From assembly GCA_028868825.1 (NCBI GenBank), contig JAGWTU010000001.1:62001-126000 (forward strand): a DNA stretch of 64,000 bases. Reading direction: 5' to 3'. The first letter of the stretch is position 1; each line of letters opens with the position of its first letter. A program made the position numbers and the translations under genes. The stretch is from Burkholderiales bacterium. GTDB lineage: Bacteria > Pseudomonadota > Gammaproteobacteria > Burkholderiales > Burkholderiaceae_C. Below, one piece after another: positions 8,566-15,888 of this stretch. The notes beneath the pieces were generated by a model. It saw only the letters and a program-made list of their open reading frames with translations. It did not search any database and was not told the origin of the DNA.

Positions 8566-8594
8566 CGTTCAAGATGGGATGGCTGGACGCTAAC
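8566..8594. repeat. IS66 terminal inverted repeat, right end
   Basis: Read on the minus strand it begins GTTAGCGTCCAGCC, matching the left end at 5460-5486 at roughly three quarters of positions. It lies 54 bases upstream of the tnpA start. Confidence 0.7.
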
Positions 8595-8865
8595 CCCGTA
8601 CAGCCCCTGTCTACACTTCAGACACTGCGTTACCGCAGCGCCCGCAAGACTCGGTCCCGACCTGCCCGCTATGGCTTTGGCCGGATGGGACTTGCACCCA
8701 CAAGCAATCGTTAGCTTGGCATGACGTACTCCCAGCGCATGGTGTAAGTCCACAGCCCGGAGAGAGCTGAGATGCACGGTACTCAGCGGGCCACAGCGGA
8801 CAGCCGAGTGGGAACAGCTTCACGACGCGAAGGGGCGCCTCGAGCGGCGAACCGAGACGGCACAC
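8595..8865 (-). ncRNA. Candidate 5' segment of the interrupted group II intron
   Basis: These 271 bases hold no convincing gene. On the minus strand they begin GTGTGCC at 8865, matching the GUGYG 5' boundary of group II introns. They contain paired stretches such as GTGGGTGCAAGTCCCA and GTCTTGCGGG...GGTAACGC, which look like domain I-III sequence. Adding them to the 402 bases at 5058-5459 gives about 670 bases of domains I-III before the maturase gene, a normal size. The assignment is by pattern only and no fold was computed. The 103 bases from 8866 to the next gene show nothing clear. Confidence 0.45.
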
Positions 8866-8968
8866 AGTTTCAGCTAAGACCCCTCGGCAAATCCATGCTC
8901 CGGTATCAACAAACCGCGCGATGGACACTGGGCTCGATCGACAAACCGACCGCGACGCCAGCTACCAC

Positions 8969-9337
8969 ATGCCGTTCGAACTCACTTGGGAACGCCGGGG
9001 CGTATATCGACGTTACTTCGGTCGCAGCACGATCAAGGAGCGTCAGCGCTCTCTGGATCTGATATGCGGCAATGCCGCCTTCACTGACCTGCGCTACGCG
9101 ATAACCGATTACCTGGAGGTTGAGAGCTTCGAAGTCACGCCAGAGTCCAACGAAGAGACTGCCGCGCTGCACATCGCTCCGGCGAACATGAACCCTAGGA
9201 TCAAGATCGCGGCGGTTGTAGTGGATGAAGAAATCATCTTCTGGATTCAGCGCTTCATCTCCTTGGGATTCACGGCGCTGCCGTACCAGATCTTCTCGAC
9301 AGTTGAGTCTGCCAGATTCTGGATTGCGCGCCAGTAG
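8969..9337 (+). CDS. Conserved hypothetical protein
   Basis: A 122-residue soluble protein. It opens FELTWERRGVYRRYFGRST and contains FTDLRYAITDYLEVE, NPRIKIAAVV and a final PYQIFSTVESARFWI. The pattern fits a small family of bacterial hypothetical proteins of about 120-140 residues with predicted alternating strands and helices; no function is known to me. The ATG at 8969 is preferred because homologues start close to the FELTWE motif; an in-frame ATG at 8921 would add 16 residues. Neither has a clear ribosome-binding site. It stands alone between the intron remnant and the small-gene cluster. Confidence 0.7.
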   Translation: MPFELTWERRGVYRRYFGRSTIKERQRSLDLICGNAAFTDLRYAITDYLEVESFEVTPESNEETAALHIAPANMNPRIKIAAVVVDEEIIFWIQRFISLGFTALPYQIFSTVESARFWIARQ

Positions 9338-9507
9338 CTATTGGAGCTACGGCGCCCATCGCACCGTCGCAGGTGCATATGACGATCGAGCTTGCAGCCT
9401 TGGCGTCGCGACAGCGTCGCAGGGCGCCCAGGCTCGTTTCCCGTGCAGCCCTCGAGGTAAGAAGGGTCAATCACGGACCAAGCCTAAAGTCTGGTAAACT
9501 TCGCCCG

Positions 9508-9726
9508 ATGCTAGAGTCGGTCCTCGTTTGCTCCTTCATCCTTCGGCAAGGCGGGGCCGGCGCCGCTGTCGAGTTTCCGCGCAAGGCAACAGCCCGAGCG
9601 ATCCGGCTCTTGGGCGGAGTCGCCCTATCCGAAACCATCGAACTGGTGACATCGGATCGCGTCGACCTCAACGGGTTCTTGCGGACCGAGAGCGAGGAAC
9701 GCCGCGCTGACCTCCCGCCGCGCTAG
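9508..9726 (+). CDS. Small unrecognised protein, paralogue of the one at 10475
   Basis: A 72-residue protein with no recognised domain. It aligns through most of its length with the product at 10475-10702: VLVCSF against VLVCAF, FPRKAT against FPCKAT, IRLLGG against IRLMGG, and DRVDLNGFL against DRVDVNGCL. The start at 9508 gives the best match; a longer upstream extension is not shared. A TAAACT hexamer at 9494-9499 lies eight bases upstream, so the message may be nearly leaderless. The next gene starts 12 bases after its stop. Duplication and conservation of sequence pattern support real coding. Confidence 0.65.
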   Translation: MLESVLVCSFILRQGGAGAAVEFPRKATARAIRLLGGVALSETIELVTSDRVDLNGFLRTESEERRADLPPR

Positions 9727-9738
9727 TCCGAGCGCACG

Positions 9739-10083
9739 ATGAAGCGAAAGTCGTATCGGATTGCGGCTCCTGCGATCAGCGTCATCCTAATTTCGGCGAC
9801 GCCTGCCCAGCGTGCGAGCGGCCGACTCGGCTCGCCGCGCGGCGGTACGGCCGCTGACACGCCGACTCCGCGCTTTCTTGCCTACTGCACGACTCTGGAC
9901 GGCGGCCCCCTGAGGCTGACCGAGGAGGGCCAGATTGCACCAGCGAAAGCGTCCAAGGCAAAGGCACTTCCGGAGCCGGCCGATCAGACCAAGCGTCCCT
10001 CGAGGAAAGGGACCGGCCGCCGTGAAGCGGAAAGGCTCCCAGAGAGTGAGGCCGGCCGCCGAGCTAAGTTCACGCTCCCCTAG
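9739..10083 (+). CDS. Small unrecognised protein, paralogue of the one at 22487
   Basis: A 114-residue protein. Its first 70 residues align with the minus-strand product at 22487-22804: ISVILISATPAQRASGR against VNVVLISATHAQRASAR, then FLAYCTTLDG against FLACCTTLDG, and GQIAP against GAIAP. The rest is a basic, low-complexity tail of Lys, Arg, Pro and Glu that is not shared. It follows the previous small gene by 12 bases and is probably co-transcribed. No domain or motif of known function was found. A minus-strand frame (9787-10326) overlaps it, which leaves some doubt about which strand codes in the second half. Confidence 0.6.
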   Translation: MKRKSYRIAAPAISVILISATPAQRASGRLGSPRGGTAADTPTPRFLAYCTTLDGGPLRLTEEGQIAPAKASKAKALPEPADQTKRPSRKGTGRREAERLPESEAGRRAKFTLP

Positions 10084-10326
10084 CCGTCGCCGCGGCCAGC
10101 ACGCGGGGGACACCTTGACAGGGCCGCCTGGGGGCCACAGTTCATCTTCGGCGCCGACTTCGCGCTCGAAGCCGCTGCATCTCCACTCAGGCTGTGACCG
10201 CACGCGCGCCGCGTTCGGCAGCCTGCAGCGCGCGGCGCTGCCGTCCGGCAGCATCCCGGCAAACCGCGTGCAGTGCCAGCACGGCCGATCGCGAGGCCCC
10301 ATCGAGGTCGAATGGCTGATCTGCAT
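9787..10326 (-). CDS. Small cysteine-rich protein, end uncertain
   Basis: The first 65 residues (start 10326, or 10302) contain a CWHC motif, then MLPDG, a further cysteine, RVRSQP and GFEREVGAEDE. I know this arrangement from short betaproteobacterial hypothetical proteins that start RPCWHC and end soon after an acidic E-G-A-D-D-E stretch, so the N-terminal part looks real. After about residue 80 the frame runs on for 100 basic residues antiparallel to the gene at 9739-10083 and does not look like protein. The true stop may have been lost by a frameshift near 10080-10130. Function unknown; the four cysteines could bind a metal. Confidence 0.4.
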   Translation of the reverse strand: MQISHSTSMGPRDRPCWHCTRFAGMLPDGSAARCRLPNAARVRSQPEWRCSGFEREVGAEDELWPPGGPVKVSPACWPRRRLGERELSSAAGLTLWEPFRFTAAGPFPRGTLGLIGRLRKCLCLGRFRWCNLALLGQPQGAAVQSRAVGKKARSRRVSGRTAARRAESAARTLGRRRRN

Positions 10327-10474
10327 GCGGCGATAATGTTGGCCCAGTGGCTCAGATCATGAGCCCCGCCTCGAGCGTTCGCTGAACCCACGCGCCCGTC
10401 GTGGGGATCGCCCACTGCGCCCTCGGCCAGATACAAACTGTCACCCCCCCCCGCCCACATGGAGGGAGGTTCGC

Positions 10475-10702
10475 ATGCAGACGCAGAACCAAGTCCTAGT
10501 CTGCGCCTTCGTCTATAGGCACCCCGACTCAGGCGACCCCTCCCGGTTCCCCTGCAAGGCCACGGTCGAGACCATCCGCTTGATGGGCGGCATCCCGATC
10601 AACGGCACGGCCGAGCTAGTGCAGCCGGATCGGGTCGACGTCAATGGATGCTTGACCGGGGCCGGCGAAAAGCGAGGGCGGCCAATCGGATCGGACCGGT
10701 AG
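10475..10702 (+). CDS. Small unrecognised protein, paralogue of the one at 9508
   Basis: A 75-residue protein preceded by a very strong Shine-Dalgarno stretch (GGAGGGAGG, five bases before the ATG). It shares about half of its central 54 residues with the product at 9508-9726. Conserved points are the VLVC start, FP-KAT, IRL-GG, ELV, and DRVD-NG. It is probably a cytosolic protein; no family was recognised. The interval 10703-10958 up to the tRNA gene shows no gene. Confidence 0.68.
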   Translation: MQTQNQVLVCAFVYRHPDSGDPSRFPCKATVETIRLMGGIPINGTAELVQPDRVDVNGCLTGAGEKRGRPIGSDR

Positions 10703-10958
10703 CGCCGGATCCGCGCCAATCCAGCGCTGCGGGCCACTGCTCCGGCAGCGGCACTCCGATCGCGCGCCGAATGTCCAGCTGGCACAGACAGGAGGCAAGG
10801 TCTGGCGCGCGCGACATCGAACGGATGATGTTTCGGGAGATCTGGGGACGCGCGGCCCCGGCCTGTCGCATCACCGCAACTCATCCAGGCGCATTTTCTG
10901 GATGGTGGGTTTGATGATGGGTATGCGTCGGAGCGGGCCATGTCTTCATAGGCAAGCA

Positions 10959-11046
10959 TGGCGGAAGCGGTGAGATTCGAACTCACGGACCCTTGCGGGT
11001 CGCCGGTTTTCAAGACCGGTGCAATCGACCACTCTGCCACGCTTCC
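10959..11046 (-). tRNA. tRNA-Ser(TGA)
   Basis: The minus strand folds as a serine tRNA. The acceptor arm GGAAGCG pairs with CGCTTCC, followed by G and an encoded CCA. The anticodon loop CTTGAAA gives anticodon TGA, the long variable arm reads CGACCCGCAAGGGTCCG, and the T arm contains GTTCGAATC. It separates accessory DNA on its 3' side from the core gene apaH on its 5' side. Confidence 0.97.
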
Positions 11047-11061
11047 GGCGCGGGCTGGATT

Positions 11062-11886
11062 CTAGGCTCCCGGCTTGCAGGCCTGCTCGCAATCGACCTG
11101 GGTGACCGTGCGGCGCCCGCCGTCGACCCGTACGGCCGTCAACTGGCCGCCCCAGACGCATCCGGTGTCCAGCGCCAGCAGGTCGGGCCGGTTCACGAGA
11201 CCCAGCGTGCTCCAGTGCCCGAAGGCCACCGGCTGGCTCGCACTGCGCCGTCCCGGCACCTCGAACCAGGGGCGGAAACCCGGCAGCGCCGCGCCGGCGC
11301 CTTCCTTGGTCTTGAAGTCGAGTTCGCCGTCGTCGCTGCAGAAGCGGATGCGCGTCAGCGTGTTGACGACGAAGCGCCAGCGGTCCTGACCCTGGAGCGA
11401 GTCCTGCCAGCGCCGCGGCTCGTTGCCGTACATCTGCGCCAGGAATTCCGCACTGCCGGGGCCGCGCAGCAGGGTTTCGACCTCGCCGGCCAGCGCCAGC
11501 GTCTGCGCCACCGTCCATGGCGGCACGACGCCGGCGTGGACGCAGAGCCAGCCGGCCTCGAGATGCGCCAGACGCTGCGCGCGCAGCCATTCGAGCCAGG
11601 TCGCGGCGTCGGGCGCCGCGAGCACGTCGCCGAAGGTGTCGCTGCGGTGCAGCCCCCGCGTGCCCTGCGCCACCGCGAGCAGGTGCAGGTCGTGGTTGCC
11701 GAGCAGGCAGACCGCGGACGCGCCGAAGCCGGCGAGCCGGCGCAGCACCGCCAGCGAGGCCGGGCCGCGGTTGACGAGGTCGCCGAGCACGACGATGCGG
11801 TCGCGCGACGGCGAAAAGCCGATCTCGTCGAGCAGCCGCTGCAGCGCCGCGTCGCAGCCTTGGACATCGCCGATGAGATGGATCAT
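11062..11886 (-). CDS. apaH: Bis(5'-nucleosyl)-tetraphosphatase, symmetrical
   Basis: A 274-residue metallophosphatase that cleaves diadenosine tetraphosphate to two ADP in the cytosol. Metal-binding motifs are GDVQGC at 6-11, GDLVNRGP and GNHD, followed by the ApaH-specific WLCVHAG and GHWSTLGL segments. Length matches the family. It starts at the ATG at 11886 and lies 15 bases from the tRNA-Ser gene, which reads the same way. The next gene is divergent, with 65 bases between the starts. Confidence 0.96.
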   Translation of the reverse strand: MIHLIGDVQGCDAALQRLLDEIGFSPSRDRIVVLGDLVNRGPASLAVLRRLAGFGASAVCLLGNHDLHLLAVAQGTRGLHRSDTFGDVLAAPDAATWLEWLRAQRLAHLEAGWLCVHAGVVPPWTVAQTLALAGEVETLLRGPGSAEFLAQMYGNEPRRWQDSLQGQDRWRFVVNTLTRIRFCSDDGELDFKTKEGAGAALPGFRPWFEVPGRRSASQPVAFGHWSTLGLVNRPDLLALDTGCVWGGQLTAVRVDGGRRTVTQVDCEQACKPGA

Positions 11887-11951
11887 CGGTCGATTCTGCT
11901 ACGCTCGCGGCCGTTTTCACCGCACTGCCGCCCCTCGCGCGGGCGGCGCGC

Positions 11952-13253
11952 ATGGACCTCACCCTGCTGATCTTCCTCATCCTGCTCAACGGGCTCTTCG
12001 CGATGTCGGAGATGGCCCTGAGTGCCAGCCGCAAGGCGAGGCTGCAGGTGATGGTCGAGGGCGGCGCCCCCGGCGCCGCCGCGGCGATGGAACTGCACGA
12101 CAACCCGACGCGCTGGCTCTCGACGGTGCAGATCGGCATCACCTCGATCGGCATCCTCAACGGCATCGTCGGCGAGGCCGCGTTCCGCGAGCCGGTGGCG
12201 CAGTGGATGCACGAGGTGCTCGGTGTCTCGATCGGCGGCTCCCTGGTCGGCGCGACGGCCTTCGTCGTCATCGTCATTACCGTGCTGACGATCATCTTCG
12301 GCGAACTCGTGCCCAAGCGCCTGGGCCAGATGTACCCGGAGACGGTGGCGCGGCTGGTGGCGCGGCCGATGAACTGGCTGTCGACGGCGGCGCGGCCGCT
12401 GGTGGCGCTGCTCAGCGTCTGCACCGAGGCCGTGCTGCACCTGATGGGCATCCGCGGCGGGCCGTCGCGCGCGGTGACCGAGGAGGAGATCGCCGCCAGC
12501 CTGGAAGAGGGCGTCGACGCCGGCGTCATCGAGGCCCAGGAGCACCAGATGGTGCGCAACGTCTTCCGGCTCGACGACCGCCAGATCGGCTCGATGATGA
12601 TCCCGCGCGCCGAGATCGTCTGGCTCGAGCTCGGCGACCCGCTGGACAAGCTGCTCGCCGCCATCGCCGAGAGCGGCCACACGCGCTACCCGGTGTGCCG
12701 CGGCTCGCTCGACGACGTGCAGGGCGTGCTCGGCGTCGCCAGCCTGCTGCAGCCGCTCTCGCGCGGCGAGCAGCCGAGCCTGGCTGAACACATGCAGCCG
12801 CCGGTCTTCGTGCCCGAGACGCTGTCGGGGATGGAGTTGCTCGAGCAGTTCCGCGTCTCGCACACCGACCTCGTCTTCGTCGTCGACGAATACGGCGCCG
12901 TGCAGGGCGTGATCACCGAGCGCGACCTGCTCGAGGCCATCACTGGCGAGTTCGGCGCCCCCAGCGACGAGGATTCCTGGGCCGTGCACCGGGCCGACGG
13001 CAGCTGGATCATGGACGGCCTGATCCCGGTGCCCGAGCTCAAGGACCGGCTCGAGATCCGGGAATTGCCCGAGGAGGACCGCGGCCGCTACAACACGCTG
13101 GCTGGCATGATCATGCTTTTGCTCGGCCGACTCCCGGACCGCACCGACAAGGTCGACTGGGAGGGCTGGCGCTTCGAGGTCGTCGAGCTCGACGGCAAAC
13201 GTGTCGACAAGGTGCTCGTGACGCGCACCGATATTCCTGGAGAGAACGCTTGA
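11952..13253 (+). CDS. CorC/HlyC-type CNNM membrane protein
   Basis: A 433-residue inner-membrane protein. Residues 1-190 form the CNNM/DUF21 transmembrane domain, with NGLFAMSEMAL near the start and FGELVPKRLG after a hydrophobic helix. A CBS pair spans about 205-335 (MIPRAEIVWL, HTRYPVCRG, DLVFVVDEYGAVQGVIT). The C-terminal CorC_HlyC transporter-associated domain covers about 345-430 and ends in a VELDGKRVDKV motif. Related proteins are linked to magnesium or cobalt export and membrane repair; the substrate here is not known. It overlaps the following gene by four bases (TTGA), so the two are coupled. Confidence 0.92.
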   Translation: MDLTLLIFLILLNGLFAMSEMALSASRKARLQVMVEGGAPGAAAAMELHDNPTRWLSTVQIGITSIGILNGIVGEAAFREPVAQWMHEVLGVSIGGSLVGATAFVVIVITVLTIIFGELVPKRLGQMYPETVARLVARPMNWLSTAARPLVALLSVCTEAVLHLMGIRGGPSRAVTEEEIAASLEEGVDAGVIEAQEHQMVRNVFRLDDRQIGSMMIPRAEIVWLELGDPLDKLLAAIAESGHTRYPVCRGSLDDVQGVLGVASLLQPLSRGEQPSLAEHMQPPVFVPETLSGMELLEQFRVSHTDLVFVVDEYGAVQGVITERDLLEAITGEFGAPSDEDSWAVHRADGSWIMDGLIPVPELKDRLEIRELPEEDRGRYNTLAGMIMLLLGRLPDRTDKVDWEGWRFEVVELDGKRVDKVLVTRTDIPGENA

Positions 13254-14008
13254 TCCTGCCCAACCTGCACCTCAAACCCACCGCGCTCGACAGCGTCGCG
13301 CACCGCCCGCTCAGGCTCGACGTGCCGGTCACCGACTGGGCGCTGGCGGGCAAGATGAATTCGATGTTCGTCGCCGCGGCCGAGTTCGGCGAGGCCTGCC
13401 GCGAGTTCCCGATCGTCTTCGTGCGCGCCGGCAAGGAGCCCGACGGCACCGATGCGATCGCGCCGGTGGCGCTGTTCGGCCTCGTGCCGGAGGAGAACCT
13501 CTACGTCGAGGGCAAGTCCTGGCGCGCTCGCTACATGCCGGCGGTGCTGCGCTCGTACCCGTTCTGCATCGCCCGCGTCGACGAGCAGCGGCTGGCGATC
13601 TGCGTCGACCTCGCCTTTGCCGGTGTCGGCCAGACCGGCCAGCCGATCTTCAACGACGACGGCAGCCCGGCCGAGCTGCTCAAGCAGATGACGTCGCATC
13701 TGGAGTCGCTGGACGCCGAGATCCAGCGCACGCGCGCCGTCGGCCAGCGCCTGCTGCAGCTCGGCCTGCTGCAGGACATGCGCTTCGACGCCCAGTTGCC
13801 CGATGGCCGCCAGCTCACCGTCGATGGCTTCCTGACCGTCGACGACAAGAAGGTCAGCGCGCTGGCCGATGCCGAGGTCTGCGAACTGCACCGCAACGGC
13901 ATCCTCGGCCTGCTGCACCTGCACTGGACCTCGATGGGCAATGTCCAGCGCCTCGTCGAGTGGCATGTGCAGCGCCTGGGCATCAAGCCCGCCGCCGCCA
14001 ACGATTGA
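13250..14008 (+). CDS. SapC family protein
   Basis: A 252-residue protein of the SapC family (Pfam SapC, first named with Campylobacter S-layer loci). Recognisable parts are the W-ALAGKMNSMFVAAAEF block, the PIVFV-AG strand, GLVPEENLYVEG and WRARYMPAVLRSYPF, and the C-terminal LHRNGILGLLHLHWTSMGNVQRLVEW segment. The start is taken as the TTG at 13250, which overlaps the stop of the preceding gene and has GGAG seven bases upstream; no nearer ATG preserves the N-terminal block. The molecular function is unknown. Coupling to a CNNM transporter-like protein is noted but unexplained. Confidence 0.88.
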   Translation: MILPNLHLKPTALDSVAHRPLRLDVPVTDWALAGKMNSMFVAAAEFGEACREFPIVFVRAGKEPDGTDAIAPVALFGLVPEENLYVEGKSWRARYMPAVLRSYPFCIARVDEQRLAICVDLAFAGVGQTGQPIFNDDGSPAELLKQMTSHLESLDAEIQRTRAVGQRLLQLGLLQDMRFDAQLPDGRQLTVDGFLTVDDKKVSALADAEVCELHRNGILGLLHLHWTSMGNVQRLVEWHVQRLGIKPAAAND

Positions 14009-14012
14009 TGCA

Positions 14013-14291
14013 TCAGAAGCCGGCGCCGCGGCCCGCGCCGTAGCGCCGGTAGAGCTTGTTGCCGACCCAGGCCGCCAGCCCGAGCATGATCAGCGTGCGC
14101 GCGGCGCGGGCCAGCGAGACGACGACGGCGATGCCCATGCCCAGGGCGACCCACTTGAACCACCATTCGCCGTCGTAGGTCAGCGCGTTGATCATCCCCG
14201 TCAGGCCGACGACGAAGACGGCCTTGAAGGGCATCACGATGGCGCGTGTGACATCGCGTACTGGGGTGAGGAGCCAGCGCAGCGGGTTCAT
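14013..14291 (-). CDS. Small conserved membrane protein
   Basis: A 92-residue protein with two hydrophobic helices, at about 22-35 and 46-75, and a short basic C terminus (KLYRRYGAG). The N terminus reads MNPLRWLLTPVRDVTRAIVMPFK, a pattern I associate with small betaproteobacterial inner-membrane proteins of unknown function. It is convergent with the SapC gene (four bases apart) and divergent from the aminopeptidase gene. Function not recognised. Confidence 0.75.
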   Translation of the reverse strand: MNPLRWLLTPVRDVTRAIVMPFKAVFVVGLTGMINALTYDGEWWFKWVALGMGIAVVVSLARAARTLIMLGLAAWVGNKLYRRYGAGRGAGF

Positions 14292-14456
14292 GGAGTCTCC
14301 GTTTCAAAGGGTGGCGCCAGCTTAGGGTCGGCCAGACCCAATGGCGCGGGCCCTGCGACGAAACGACGGCGGCGCCGCCGATTCGACGCCCGGCGCCGAC
14401 GAACGGCGCCGCTGCGACCACAATCGACGCCTTCGCACCTTTTCCCACGCCTCACC

Positions 14457-15836
14457 ATGACCGTCCATCTCGGCAAAGCGCCGCGCCAGGCCATTCCCGT
14501 CCACCTCACCGACAGCGACCATTGGTCCAAGGTCGCGCAGACGCTCGACCCGGCCGCGCGGCGCTGGCTGCAGGCCAGCGGCTTCAGCGGCGCGCCCGAC
14601 AGCCATGCGCTGGTGCCGGCGGCCGACGGCCGCATCGCCGCCGTCTGGGCCGGCGTGCGCGGTGCGGCGCATCCCTGGGCGCTGGCGTCGCTGCCGCATG
14701 CGCTGCCCGAGGGCGACTATGTGCTGGGCGAGGCCGGACTCGCGGGCGACGCGGCGGCGGCCGCGCTGTCGTGGGAGCTCGGCGGCTACCGCTTCGACCT
14801 CTACAAGCCGGCGCGCCGTGCGCCGGCGCGCTTGCATCTGGCATCGTCGGCGGCGACGCAGCGCGCGCTCATCATCGCCGCGGCCGTCGCATCGACGCGC
14901 GACCTCGTCAACACGCCGGCCGAGCACCTGGGCCCGGCCGAGCTCGCGCAGGCCGTGAAGCTCGTCGCGCAGCAGCATGGCGCGACCTTCAAGCAGATCG
15001 TCGGCGACAAGCTGCTCGATGCCGGCTTCCCCGCCGTCCATGCCGTCGGCCGCGCGGCGACGCGTGCGCCGCGGCTGATCGAACTCCACTGGGGCAAGGC
15101 GCGGCACCCGCGCATCACGCTCGTCGGCAAGGGCGTGTGCTTCGACAGCGGCGGCCTCGACATCAAGGGCGCCGACGGCATGCGCCAGATGAAGAAGGAC
15201 ATGGGCGGCGCGGCCAACGCGCTCGGTCTGGCGCAGATGATCATGGCGCTCGAGCTGCCGGTGCGGCTGCAGCTGCTGATCCCGGCGGTCGAGAACGCGA
15301 TCGCCGGCAACGCCTACCGGCCCGGCGACGTGTTCAAGACGCGCAAGGGCCTGCACATCGAGATCGGCAACACCGACGCCGAGGGTCGCGTGATCCTGTG
15401 CGACGCGCTGGCCTATGGTGCCGAGTCCAAGCCCGAGCTGATGATCGACATGGCCACGCTGACCGGCGCGGCGCGCGTGGCGCTCGGCGCCCAGTTGCCG
15501 GCGCTGTTCTGCCGCGACATGGCACTGGCGCGCTCGCTCGTCGACCGCGGCCTCGCGCTGCACGACCCGCTGTGGCATCTGCCGCTGTGGCGCGACTATC
15601 ACGCAGGCATCGAGAGCGACATCGCCGACATCGTCAACACCGGGCGCGGTGCGCAGGGCGGCGCGATCAATGCCGCGATCTTCCTCGAGGATTTCGTACC
15701 GGCCGACCTGCCCTGGCTGCACATCGACCTCTACGCCTGGAACGACAGCGCGCGCCCGGGGCGGCCGGCCGGCGGCGAGGCGCAGACGCTGCGTACGCTG
15801 CTCGAGCATCTCGAGCAGCGCTACGCCGGCGCCTGA
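14457..15836 (+). CDS. M17 leucyl aminopeptidase family protein
   Basis: A 459-residue cytosolic metallopeptidase. The C-terminal catalytic domain (about 170-455) has the two-metal signature: GKGVCFDSGGLDIKGA, then MKKDMGGAAN, then the family signature NTDAEGRVILCDAL, and later TLTGAARVALG. The N-terminal domain (1-165) is shorter and more divergent than in PepA, so this is the PepB-like or short M17 form. It should release N-terminal residues from peptides. The ATG at 14457 is preferred because upstream sequence in the same frame has no protein-like composition. It stands alone, convergent with dusC. Confidence 0.94.
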   Translation: MTVHLGKAPRQAIPVHLTDSDHWSKVAQTLDPAARRWLQASGFSGAPDSHALVPAADGRIAAVWAGVRGAAHPWALASLPHALPEGDYVLGEAGLAGDAAAAALSWELGGYRFDLYKPARRAPARLHLASSAATQRALIIAAAVASTRDLVNTPAEHLGPAELAQAVKLVAQQHGATFKQIVGDKLLDAGFPAVHAVGRAATRAPRLIELHWGKARHPRITLVGKGVCFDSGGLDIKGADGMRQMKKDMGGAANALGLAQMIMALELPVRLQLLIPAVENAIAGNAYRPGDVFKTRKGLHIEIGNTDAEGRVILCDALAYGAESKPELMIDMATLTGAARVALGAQLPALFCRDMALARSLVDRGLALHDPLWHLPLWRDYHAGIESDIADIVNTGRGAQGGAINAAIFLEDFVPADLPWLHIDLYAWNDSARPGRPAGGEAQTLRTLLEHLEQRYAGA

Positions 15837-15888
15837 TTTCGCGCCTCATGTCGCGACCGACGGCGCCCCTGAAATCCCGCCAGCGTCG

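Larger units (their letters stand above)
5460..8594 (-). mobile_element. IS66-family insertion sequence with four genes
   Basis: The element contains tnpA, tnpB, tnpC and a fourth frame, all on the minus strand, between imperfect terminal inverted repeats. The left end reads TGAGCGTCCGGCC from 5460; the right end, read on the minus strand, starts GTTAGCGTCCAGCC from 8594. AGCGTCC and GCC are shared and about three quarters of 28 positions match, with IS66-like termini. No 8-bp target duplication was found in the flanks, so the insertion is old or one flank was rearranged. Its position suggests that it split the group II intron. Confidence 0.88.

Noticed and set aside
5460..8594. Search for an 8-bp target duplication around the IS66 element
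   Set aside because: The flanking octamers differ at most positions, so no duplication is claimed.
10959..11040. Protein start reading MAEWSIAPVLKTG on the minus strand
   Set aside because: It is a translation of the tRNA-Ser gene.
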